DNA from: Hyphomicrobiales bacterium | GTDB lineage: Bacteria; Pseudomonadota; Alphaproteobacteria; Rhizobiales; Xanthobacteraceae | Length of the DNA stretch: 5,195 nucleotides | Direction of reading: 5' to 3' | Assembly (NCBI GenBank): GCA_016201085.1 | Contig: JACQDO010000444.1 | Span: 1-5,195 of the forward strand | Shown: piece by piece, positions 1 through 5,195 of the stretch | Numbering within the stretch: position 1 is the first letter of the stretch | Layout: the number at the start of each line of letters is the position of its first letter | Notes under the pieces: generated by a model | The model's database searches: none | What the model was told of the DNA's origin: nothing | The model's input: only the letters and a program-made list of their open reading frames with translations | Program-made: the position numbers and the translations under genes

Positions 1-1176
1 CCCGACGCCATGACCGGCCATTGGGAATTCACTTATGGCGAAGCGCGCGTGCAGGAATTGATCAAGGGGCTCGGCTTCCCGTTCCTCGCGCTCAACATCC
101 GCGACACCGAATGGAACGAGCCGGTGTTCCCGCCCTACAAGATGTTCGAGAAAGGCGGCGTCAAGATCGCCGTGCTCGGCCAGGCCTTCCCATATCAGCC
201 GATCGCCAATCCGCGCTGGCTTATCCCGAACTGGTCGTTCGGCATTCGTGAGGACGATATCCGCGCCAATGTGGCCAAGGTGCGCAAGGAGGGCGCGCAG
301 CTCGTCGTATTGCTCTCGCATAACGGCTTCGACGTCGATCGCAAGCTCGCCGCGCGCGTTGCCGGCATTGACGTGATCCTCACCGGCCATACACACGATG
401 CACTGCCGGAGGCGATCAAGGTCGGCAGCACCTTGCTGATCGCCTCCGGCAGCCACGGCAAATTCTTGTCGCGCCTCGATCTCGACGTGCAGAATGGCGC
501 GGTAAAGGGTTTCCGCTACAAACTGATCCCGCTGTTCGCCGACGCCATCAAGCCGGACGCCGAAATGACCGCGGCGGTCGCCAAGGCGCGCGCGCCCTAT
601 GCCAAGGAACTGGCGCGCGTGGTGGGCCGTTCGGATTCTCTGCTGTACCGGCGCGGCAATTTCAACGGCACCTTCGACGACCTGATCTGCGCGGCGCTGC
701 TGCAGGAGCGCGACGCCGAGATCGTGCTGTCGCCCGGCTTCCGCTGGGGCACCAGCGTGCTGCCCGGCGCGCCGATCACGGTGGAAGATATCCACAACGC
801 CACGGCGATCACCTATCCGCAGGTCTATCGCATGGCGATGAGCGGTCAGCGTCTGAAGGAAATACTCGAGGACGTGGCCGACAATCTGTTCAATCCAGAT
901 CCCTACTACCAGCAGGGCGGCGACATGGTGCGCTGCGGCGGCCTTGGCTACGCCATCGACGTCGCCAAACCGATCGGCCAGCGAATTTCCGCACTGACGC
1001 ATCTGAAATCCGGCAAGCCGATCGAGTCGGGCAAGGACTACACGGTCGCCGGCTGGGCCAGCGTCAACGAAGGCACGCAGGGCCCGCCGGTATGGGAGCT
1101 GGTGGAGCGCTACATCGCGGCCCAGAAGACCGTGCGCGTGGCGCCCAACGCCAGCGTGAAAATTTCCGGGGTATGA
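1..1176 (+). CDS. soxB: SoxB, thiosulfohydrolase of the Sox complex (5' end outside window)
   Basis: SoxB is a periplasmic di-manganese hydrolase that removes the terminal sulfone of the SoxY-cysteine S-thiosulfonate as sulfate. It belongs to the 5'-nucleotidase/metallophosphoesterase family. The reading frame is open from base 1 and 391 residues are visible; complete SoxB proteins are about 560 residues, so the signal peptide and first metal-binding motifs lie upstream. The ATG at base 10 is internal, because the SoxB signature GHWEFTYG follows directly (window residues 6-13). Other metallophosphoesterase landmarks are LSHNG (His at residue 107) and GHTHD (His 130 and 132). The C-terminal 5'-nucleotidase domain carries SPGFRWGTS and NPDPYYQQGGDMVR (residues 298-311), both highly typical of SoxB. 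No frameshift or missing motif is seen. It is followed by soxC and soxD in the usual soxBCD order. Confidence 0.97.
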   Translation, partial: PDAMTGHWEFTYGEARVQELIKGLGFPFLALNIRDTEWNEPVFPPYKMFEKGGVKIAVLGQAFPYQPIANPRWLIPNWSFGIREDDIRANVAKVRKEGAQLVVLLSHNGFDVDRKLAARVAGIDVILTGHTHDALPEAIKVGSTLLIASGSHGKFLSRLDLDVQNGAVKGFRYKLIPLFADAIKPDAEMTAAVAKARAPYAKELARVVGRSDSLLYRRGNFNGTFDDLICAALLQERDAEIVLSPGFRWGTSVLPGAPITVEDIHNATAITYPQVYRMAMSGQRLKEILEDVADNLFNPDPYYQQGGDMVRCGGLGYAIDVAKPIGQRISALTHLKSGKPIESGKDYTVAGWASVNEGTQGPPVWELVERYIAAQKTVRVAPNASVKISGV

Positions 1177-1214
1177 GCGATGCGGAGAGTTTGCACCAAG
1201 GCCAAAGTGTTCTC

Positions 1215-1252
1215 TTTACATTCAAAAATAGGAATGTGAAGAATAGTATTCT
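1215..1252 (+). promoter_or_regulatory. Candidate promoter/operator before soxC with two inverted repeats
   Basis: This is an A+T-rich island in an otherwise G+C-rich region. It holds ACATTC (1218-1223) facing GAATGT (1232-1237). The arms extend to nine bases with one mismatch, TTTACATTC against GAATGTGAA. A second, perfect 13-bp dyad follows, AGAATA-G-TATTCT (1240-1252). The half-sites ATTC/GAAT recur four times. TTTACA (1215-1220) and AAGAAT (1239-1244), 18 bases apart, could serve as weak -35 and -10 boxes. Sox operons in Paracoccus and Pseudaminobacter are controlled by SoxR, an ArsR-family repressor that binds operator sites in sox intergenic regions. A SoxR-type site controlling soxCD is therefore plausible, but the regulator is inferred and no soxR is present in the window. 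Confidence 0.5.
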
Positions 1253-1255
1253 GTC

Positions 1256-1260
1256 AGGAG
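1256..1260 (+). promoter_or_regulatory. Ribosome binding site of soxC
   Basis: AGGAG lies six bases before the ATG at 1267. This fixes the soxC start just ahead of the twin-arginine signal. The site begins four bases after the second dyad ends, so a repressor bound there would also sit close to the translation start region. Confidence 0.8.
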
Positions 1261-1266
1261 CCGCCA

Positions 1267-2541
1267 ATGAGTGACGATTTAACGCGCACCTCGCGCCGCA
1301 AATTCCTGGCGGGCGCCGCTGGGCTTTCAGCGGCAAGTCTTGCCGCCGGCGGGGCCGTGCTGCCAGCGCGCGCGGAAAACGCCAAGAACCTGCCGCCCAA
1401 CGTGGCCGACTGGACCAAACAGCTCGGCGAGGGCGTGGGCACGCGTGCCTATGGCCAGCCATCGAAATTCGAGAAGGATGCGGTGCGCCGCACGGTGCCG
1501 TGGCTCACCGCCACGCCGGAATCCTCCGTCAGTTTCACGCCGCTGCACGCGCTCGACGGCATCATCACGCCCAACGGCCTGTGCTTCGAGCGTCACCATA
1601 GCGGCATCGCCGAGGTCGACCCCGCCGATTATCGCCTGATGCTGCACGGCATGGTCGACAAGCCGTTGATCTTCACCCTCGACGAGCTCAAGCGCTTGCC
1701 GCGCGTCAATAAAATCCATTTCCTCGAATGCGCCGCCAATTCCGGCATGGAATGGCGCGGCGCCCAGCTCAACGGCGTGCAGTACACGCACGGCATGGTG
1801 CATTGCGTGCAATACACCGGCGTGCCGCTCAAATTGCTGCTCGAGCAGGCCGGCGTGCAGCCGAAGGCGAAATGGATCATGGCGGAAGGCGGCGATGCCG
1901 CCGCCATGAACCGCTCGATCCCGCTGGCCAAGGCGCTCGACGATTGCATCGTCGCCTACCGCTCGAACGGCGAGATGCTGCGTCCGGAGCAGGGCTATCC
2001 GGTGCGCCTGGTGGTGCCGGGCTGGGAAGGCAATGTCTGGGTCAAGTGGCTGCGCCGCATCAAGGTCGGCGACCAGCCCTGGTTCACGCGCGAGGAGACC
2101 TCGAAATACACCGACCTGCTGGAAGACGGCAAGGCGCGGCAGTTCACCTTCGTGATGGATGCCAAGTCCGTCATCACCGCGCCGTCGCCGCAGACGCCGG
2201 TCAAGCAGAAGGGTTTCAACATCGTCTCCGGTCTCGCCTGGTCGGGGCGCGGCAAGATCATTCGTGTCGATGTCTCGCTCGACGGCGGCCGCAACTGGAA
2301 ACCTGCGCGTATCGACGGGCCGGTGTTCGACAAGGCCTGCGTGCGTTTCTATACCGAGTTCGACTGGCAGGGCGAGGAGCTGTTGCTACAATCGCGTGCC
2401 ATGGACGAGACCGGCTATGTGCAGCCGAGCAAGGACGCCTTGCGCAAGATCCGCGGCGTCAATTCGATCTATCACAACAACGGCATCCAGACCTGGGCGC
2501 TGAAAGCCGACGGGGAGGTCGAGAATGTCGAAGTGGGTTAA
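1267..2541 (+). CDS. soxC: SoxC, molybdenum subunit of sulfane dehydrogenase Sox(CD)
   Basis: SoxC is the molybdenum-cofactor subunit of periplasmic Sox(CD), which oxidises the sulfane sulfur left on SoxY after SoxB has acted and passes electrons to the haem of SoxD. The protein has 424 residues, normal for the family. A Tat signal is clear: SRRKFL at residues 9-14, then an alanine/glycine-rich hydrophobic stretch and a likely cleavage after ARA (residue 36), fitting export of a folded, cofactor-loaded protein. The sulfite-oxidase-fold Mo domain follows, with RHHSGIAEVDP and FLECAANSGMEW; Cys155 in the latter is the expected Mo-ligating cysteine. The C-terminal Mo-cofactor dimerisation domain spans roughly residues 295-420. 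The close relatives SorA and SoxC share this fold; the SoxB and SoxD neighbours and the motifs favour SoxC. Its stop overlaps the soxD start by 17 bases. Confidence 0.96.
   Translation: MSDDLTRTSRRKFLAGAAGLSAASLAAGGAVLPARAENAKNLPPNVADWTKQLGEGVGTRAYGQPSKFEKDAVRRTVPWLTATPESSVSFTPLHALDGIITPNGLCFERHHSGIAEVDPADYRLMLHGMVDKPLIFTLDELKRLPRVNKIHFLECAANSGMEWRGAQLNGVQYTHGMVHCVQYTGVPLKLLLEQAGVQPKAKWIMAEGGDAAAMNRSIPLAKALDDCIVAYRSNGEMLRPEQGYPVRLVVPGWEGNVWVKWLRRIKVGDQPWFTREETSKYTDLLEDGKARQFTFVMDAKSVITAPSPQTPVKQKGFNIVSGLAWSGRGKIIRVDVSLDGGRNWKPARIDGPVFDKACVRFYTEFDWQGEELLLQSRAMDETGYVQPSKDALRKIRGVNSIYHNNGIQTWALKADGEVENVEVG
2512..2518 (+). promoter_or_regulatory. Strong ribosome binding site inside the soxC end, for soxD
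   Basis: GGGGAGG lies within the last codons of soxC, six bases before the ATG at 2525. It is the best Shine-Dalgarno match near soxD. The alternative soxD starts at 2651 and 2654 have only AGG directly next to them, which is too close to work well. This site is the main reason for placing the soxD start at 2525, upstream of the inserted repeat. Confidence 0.65.
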
Positions 2542-3313
2542 GGCAATCCGTCACCCTGAGGTGCTCGGCCGCAGGCCGAGCCTCGAAGGGCGACGGCCCG
2601 GGAGTCAGCGGCCGTTCATCCTTCGAGGGCCGCTTCGCGGCCACCTCAGGATGATGGTTCTACTGACTGCGCTGTTCATCGGCGGCCTCGCCGCGCCTGC
2701 ATTGGCGCAGACAAAAACAACGCCGCGCCTCTACGGCATCGGCCGTGCCGCCACGGCGGACCAGATCGCCGGCTGGGACATCGACGTGCGGCCGGACGGG
2801 CAGGGCGCGCCTGCCGGCAAAGGCTCGGTGAAGGAGGGCGAGAAGGTCTACAATGAAAGATGCGCCGCCTGTCACGGCGAGTTCGGCGAAAGCGCCGGCC
2901 GCTGGCCGCAACTCGCGCAAGGCAAGGGCACGCTCGCCTCGCACGATCCGGTGAAGACCGTCGGCTCCTACTTCGCGCATCTCTCCAGCGTGTTCGACTA
3001 TATCCGCCGCGCCATGCCGTTCGGCGACGCGCAGTCGCTCAGCAATGACGAGCTCTACGCGGTCACCGCTTATGTGCTCAACCTCAACGACATCGTCGAC
3101 GACAAATTCGTGCTGTCGAGGAAGACCTGGGGCCAGGTCAAGATGCCGAACCAAGGCGGCTTCTACGACGACGATCGCGAAAAGACCGAAAAGGCCTTCT
3201 GGAATTCCAGGCCCTGCATGAAGGATTGCCGCCCGCCGGTGAAGATTACCGGCCATGCCCAGGCGGTCGACGTCACTCCGGACGACAAGGACAAGAAGGG
3301 GGGGGTGGAGTAG
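2525..3313 (+). CDS. soxD: SoxD, single-haem cytochrome c subunit of Sox(CD)
   Basis: SoxD accepts electrons from the SoxC molybdenum centre in the periplasm and passes them to the respiratory chain. From the 2525 start it has 262 residues; from 2651 it would have 220. Residues 9-44 are encoded by the palindromic repeat and are arginine-rich. A hydrophobic Sec signal follows (VLLTALFIGGLAAPALA), with likely cleavage after residue 61. The haem-binding site is CAACH at residues 113-117, and Met164 in AMPFGDAQSL is the likely distal haem ligand. Near the C terminus, PCMKDC with Cys231 and Cys235 followed by VKITGHAQAVDVTP resembles the conserved tail of the SoxD first domain. There is no second CxxCH, so the C-terminal haem domain of Paracoccus SoxD (about 384 residues) is absent. 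Identity is secure; the start codon is not. Confidence 0.92.
   Translation: MSKWVKAIRHPEVLGRRPSLEGRRPGSQRPFILRGPLRGHLRMMVLLTALFIGGLAAPALAQTKTTPRLYGIGRAATADQIAGWDIDVRPDGQGAPAGKGSVKEGEKVYNERCAACHGEFGESAGRWPQLAQGKGTLASHDPVKTVGSYFAHLSSVFDYIRRAMPFGDAQSLSNDELYAVTAYVLNLNDIVDDKFVLSRKTWGQVKMPNQGGFYDDDREKTEKAFWNSRPCMKDCRPPVKITGHAQAVDVTPDDKDKKGGVE
2548..2657. repeat. Interspersed palindromic repeat, copy 1, at the soxC-soxD junction
   Basis: A ~110-bp imperfect palindrome that can fold as a cloverleaf. The outer stem is 2548-2562 paired with 2643-2657, with one mismatch and one G-T pair. Inside it are a hairpin of eight perfect pairs (2563-2570 with 2574-2581, loop GCA), an inner stem CCTCGAAGG (2581-2589) paired with CCTTCGAGG (2620-2628), and a hairpin of six pairs (2628-2633 with 2637-2642, loop TTC). 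It shares long identical blocks with the copy at 5051-5150. It encodes no protein of its own. It resembles the intergenic palindromes common in Bradyrhizobium-like genomes; how it moves is unknown from this sequence. It covers the 5' part of soxD and supplies the ATGs at 2651 and 2654. Confidence 0.88.
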
Positions 3314-3340
3314 CGCCGGGCCGCTGTTTCGCCTATGACG

Positions 3341-3367
3341 TTTCCCGGAATTCATTGCCCCGGGAAA
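3341..3367 (+). promoter_or_regulatory. Perfect inverted repeat overlapping the ribosome binding site of the next gene
   Basis: TTTCCCGG (3341-3348) and CCGGGAAA (3360-3367) are perfectly complementary with an 11-base loop. The 3' arm contains GGGAA, the only Shine-Dalgarno-like sequence before the ATG at 3372. In RNA this hairpin would hide the ribosome binding site. As DNA it could be an operator. It is unlikely to be a simple terminator of the sox operon, because no U-run follows. The structure is seen; the function is inferred. Confidence 0.45.
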
Positions 3368-3371
3368 TAGC

Positions 3372-4358
3372 ATGGCCAAGCTCAACCTTTCCGTCGCGGT
3401 CGGTACCTATGACCGCACGCGCGCGCTCATCGACGGCTCCGTTCAGATCGACGGCGTCAAGCCTGTCTGCATGACGCTGTCGCCGGAAGAAATCTTCTTC
3501 CGCGCGCTGCGCCATGCCGAGTTCGACATCTGCGAATTATCGCTGTCGAGCTTTACTGTAAAGACGGCGCAGGGCGGTGGCGACTATGTCGGCGTGCCGG
3601 CTTTCGTGTCGCGCGCCTTCCGCCACACCTCGATCTATGTGCGCACCGACCGCATCAAGAAGCCGGAGGACCTCAAGGGCAAGCGCGTCGGCGTGCCGGA
3701 ATATCAGTTGACGGCCAATGTGTGGGCGCGCGCCATTCTGCAGGACGACTACGGCGTGAAGCCCTCCGACATCCACTGGATTCGCGGCGGCATCGAGGAT
3801 GCCGACCGGCCGGAGAAGATTTCGATCACGCTGCCGAAGGACGTCAAGCTCGACAACGCGCCGGCCGGCAAGTCTATCTCGGCGCTGCTGGCCGAAGGCG
3901 CCATCGACGGCTTCATCGCGCCGCGCCCGCCCGCTGTGCCGAAGGGGACGCCAAATATCGGCTGGCTGTTCCCCGATCCGGTGGCGGCCGCCAAGGATTA
4001 CTTCAAGCGCACCGGCATTTTCCCGATCATGCATCTGGTCGGCGTGCGGCGCACAATCGCGGAGCAGCATCCCTGGCTGCCGGGCGCGGTGTTCAAGGCC
4101 TTCGAGCAGGCGAAAGCCGCGGGGCTCGAACTGTTGAGCGACACCTCGGCCACCAAGGTGACGCTGCCCTTCGTCGAGGAACGCCTGGGCGAAGCGCGCG
4201 CCCTGATGGGCGAGGATTTCTGGTCGTATGGCATCGCGCCCAACCGCAAGACGCTGGAGACCTTCCTCAAGCATCACCACAGCCAAGGCCTGTCGTCGCG
4301 GCTGGTGACGCCGGAGGAGATGTTCCATCCGGGCACGCACGAGTTTTTCAAATTGTAA
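3372..4358 (+). CDS. Pht5-like (4,5-dihydroxyphthalate decarboxylase family) protein with a binding-protein-like fold
   Basis: A 328-residue protein resembling proteins annotated as 4,5-dihydroxyphthalate decarboxylase (Pht5) or as NMT1/THI5-like substrate-binding proteins. Family-type segments are LSPEEIFFRALRHAEFDICE (residues 37-56), GVPAFVSRAFRHTSIYVRTD (74-93), KKPEDLKGKRVGVPEYQLTA (96-115), and near the C terminus EDFWSYGIAPNRKTLETFL (281-299) with the TPEEMF ending. No signal peptide or membrane segment is present, so it should be cytoplasmic, unlike ordinary ABC binding proteins. Length matches Pht5 (about 330). No phthalate-pathway gene is visible, so the decarboxylase function is doubtful; many family members carry that name only by homology. 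It starts 58 bases after soxD and shares TAATG with the next gene, so the two are probably made together. Confidence 0.85.
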   Translation: MAKLNLSVAVGTYDRTRALIDGSVQIDGVKPVCMTLSPEEIFFRALRHAEFDICELSLSSFTVKTAQGGGDYVGVPAFVSRAFRHTSIYVRTDRIKKPEDLKGKRVGVPEYQLTANVWARAILQDDYGVKPSDIHWIRGGIEDADRPEKISITLPKDVKLDNAPAGKSISALLAEGAIDGFIAPRPPAVPKGTPNIGWLFPDPVAAAKDYFKRTGIFPIMHLVGVRRTIAEQHPWLPGAVFKAFEQAKAAGLELLSDTSATKVTLPFVEERLGEARALMGEDFWSYGIAPNRKTLETFLKHHHSQGLSSRLVTPEEMFHPGTHEFFKL

Positions 4359-5050
4359 TGGCGACCATCACCTCCATCGCCGGCGGCGCGCCCAAGCCGG
4401 TGTTCGATCGGCTTAAACCGCTGTACGAACGGCGGACGGGCAATACGCTCAACGCGCTCTATGACAGCATGAGCGGGATCGCTGCGCGGGTAGCCGCGCA
4501 CGAGGCGCTCGACGTGCTGCTGATGCCGGTGGCGACCATCGAGAATTATATCAAGCAAGGCGTGGTGCAGGGCGCCTGTATGGCGCTGGCCAATATCGGG
4601 CTTGCCGTCGGGGTGACCGCCGGCCAGCCGGTGCCCGACGTGTCGACGCCGGACGCCTTGCGCGCAGCACTCAAGGCCGCGCGCGGCGTGGTGCACGCGC
4701 CGCCGACCGCTACGCCGAGCGGGGCGCAGAGCGATAAGGTGATCAGGGAGCTTGGGCTGGCGGGTAAGATTTCGGTGGCGCACAAAGTCGGCCTGGCCGG
4801 CGGGCTGGCGGCTATCGCCAGCGGCGAGGCGACGCTCGGCATTTTCCCGAAGAGCGAGATCGTCAGCGTGACTGGCATTGCGCTCGCGAGGCCGCTGCCG
4901 CCCGCGTTGCAGCTCACCATCAGCTACGGCGCCGGTGTTACCGCCGCCAGCAAGGTTGCGGCCGAGGCGGCGGAATTCGTGCGCTTCCTGATCGAGCCGG
5001 ACAGCCGCAGGGTGTGGATCGAGTGTGGGTTTGATTTGCCCGGCGTTTAA
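4358..5050 (+). CDS. ModA-like substrate-binding domain protein without signal peptide
   Basis: A 230-residue protein resembling the molybdate-binding protein ModA and related type II solute-binding proteins. Matching segments are SGIAARVAAHEALDVLLMPV (residues 39-58), the IENYIKQGVV turn, STPDALRAALKAARGVVHA (96-114), and a late GLAGGLAAIASGEATLGIFP stretch (145-164) ending in FVRFLIEP. ModA proteins are normally secreted, but this one begins MATITSIAGG with no signal peptide or lipobox, so it is predicted cytoplasmic. The frame stays open far upstream, yet the start at 4358 is preferred: its ATG overlaps the previous stop (TAATG) and the family homology begins there. No separate Shine-Dalgarno is seen, so translation probably depends on ribosomes finishing the upstream gene. 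No permease or ATPase gene follows. Ligand unknown; a molybdate role beside the molybdoenzyme SoxC is only a guess. Confidence 0.85.
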   Translation: MATITSIAGGAPKPVFDRLKPLYERRTGNTLNALYDSMSGIAARVAAHEALDVLLMPVATIENYIKQGVVQGACMALANIGLAVGVTAGQPVPDVSTPDALRAALKAARGVVHAPPTATPSGAQSDKVIRELGLAGKISVAHKVGLAGGLAAIASGEATLGIFPKSEIVSVTGIALARPLPPALQLTISYGAGVTAASKVAAEAAEFVRFLIEPDSRRVWIECGFDLPGV

Positions 5051-5150
5051 CCGTCACCCTGAGGTGGCCGCCGCAGGCGGCCCTCGAAGGGCGACGGCCC
5101 AAGAGTCAGCGGCCGCTCATCCTTCGAGGCTCGCTGCGCTCGCACCTCAG
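5051..5150. repeat. Interspersed palindromic repeat, copy 2, directly after the last gene
   Basis: A second copy of the element at 2548-2657, in the same orientation and starting one base after the TAA at 5050. Blocks identical to copy 1 are CCGTCACCCTGAGGTG, CCTCGAAGGGCGACGGCCC, GAGTCAGCGGCCG, TCATCCTTCGAGG and CACCTCAG. The first hairpin (GGCCGCC-GCA-GGCGGCC, 5066-5082) has a different stem from copy 1 but pairs perfectly. The right side differs: 5130-5143 does not form a clean hairpin, and similarity ends at 5150, so only the inner seven pairs of the outer stem remain. It could end or stabilise the transcript of the two upstream genes, but no U-run follows. The remaining 45 bases of the window show nothing recognisable. 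Confidence 0.85.
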
Positions 5151-5195
5151 AGCGTGTGAATCTTCTGACGTCGTAGCGCGAGTGTAGCGGATCGC

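Noticed and set aside
2573..2600. Twin-arginine pairs in the repeat-encoded part of SoxD as a Tat signal
   Set aside because: The pairs lack the S/T-R-R-x-F-L-K context and lie far from the hydrophobic core; a Sec route is normal for cytochromes c, whose haem is attached in the periplasm.
1728..2654. Long + strand open frame overlapping soxC
   Set aside because: It is the +1 shadow of a high-GC gene: composition is dominated by Arg, Ala and Gly, no family features are visible, and it overlaps soxC almost entirely.
2548..2657. Palindromic repeat as a CRISPR repeat, tRNA or intrinsic terminator
   Set aside because: Two copies about 2.5 kb apart without regular spacers are not a CRISPR array; the cloverleaf has no tRNA-like arms or conserved tRNA bases; there is no U-run, and the core genes would be cut off before soxD.
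3215..3229. CMKDC in SoxD as a possible second haem site
   Set aside because: The spacing is CxxxC and no histidine follows the second cysteine, so it is not a haem c attachment motif; it matches a conserved SoxD segment instead.
3299..3305. Run of seven G near the soxD stop as a phase-variation tract
   Set aside because: The run is short and changes in it would affect only the last few residues, so a switching role is unlikely.
2660..3385. Long minus-strand open frame opposite soxD
   Set aside because: Low stop frequency is expected opposite GC-rich codons; the translation shows no domain or ribosome site and lies over a confident cytochrome gene.
3537..4340. Long minus-strand open frame opposite the Pht5-like gene
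   Set aside because: An antisense shadow rich in Arg, Ala, Gly and His with no recognisable motif.
3722..4357. Upstream extension of the ModA-like reading frame, giving a 442-residue protein
   Set aside because: The extension lies in another frame of the well-supported Pht5-like gene, is arginine/alanine-rich with no recognisable family features, and the ModA-like similarity starts only at the TAATG start at 4358.

Overview
The window looks like chromosomal DNA from a high-GC alphaproteobacterium, most likely of the order Hyphomicrobiales (Bradyrhizobium/Rhodopseudomonas/Xanthobacteraceae-like). The grounds are codon use dominated by G/C third positions, alphaproteobacterial-type Sox proteins, and two copies of a GC-rich ~100-bp interspersed palindrome of the style common between genes in that group. 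Genus cannot be fixed from the sequence alone. All recognised genes lie on the + strand.

Layout. Positions 1-1176 hold the 3' two thirds of soxB, which continues upstream of the window. A 90-bp, unusually A+T-rich gap follows (1177-1266), with two ATTC/GAAT inverted repeats that look like an operator or promoter. soxC (1267-2541) carries a Tat signal and a sulfite-oxidase-type molybdenum domain. soxD (2525-3313) overlaps the end of soxC and encodes a short cytochrome c with one CxxCH haem site. A ~110-bp palindromic repeat (2548-2657) sits at this junction, inside the apparent 5' end of soxD. After a 58-bp gap containing a hairpin over the next ribosome binding site come two tightly coupled genes (3372-4358 and 4358-5050, sharing TAATG). 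They encode proteins with periplasmic-binding-protein-like folds but no signal peptides: one like 4,5-dihydroxyphthalate decarboxylase (Pht5), one like the molybdate-binding protein ModA. A second copy of the palindrome (5051-5150) begins immediately after the last stop codon. Positions 5151-5195 hold nothing I can identify.

How the genes work together. SoxB, SoxC and SoxD are core parts of the periplasmic thiosulfate-oxidising (Sox) multienzyme system. SoxB hydrolytically releases sulfate from the SoxYZ-bound thiosulfonate. Sox(CD) oxidises the remaining SoxY-bound sulfane sulfur, passing electrons from the SoxC molybdenum centre to the SoxD haem. The presence of soxCD implies complete oxidation of thiosulfate to sulfate rather than sulfur-globule storage. 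The role of the two downstream genes is unknown.

The most notable point is the palindromic repeat, which appears to have inserted in frame into the signal-peptide region of soxD. Also of interest are the dyad cluster before soxC, the single-haem SoxD, and the signal-less binding-protein pair next to soxCD.
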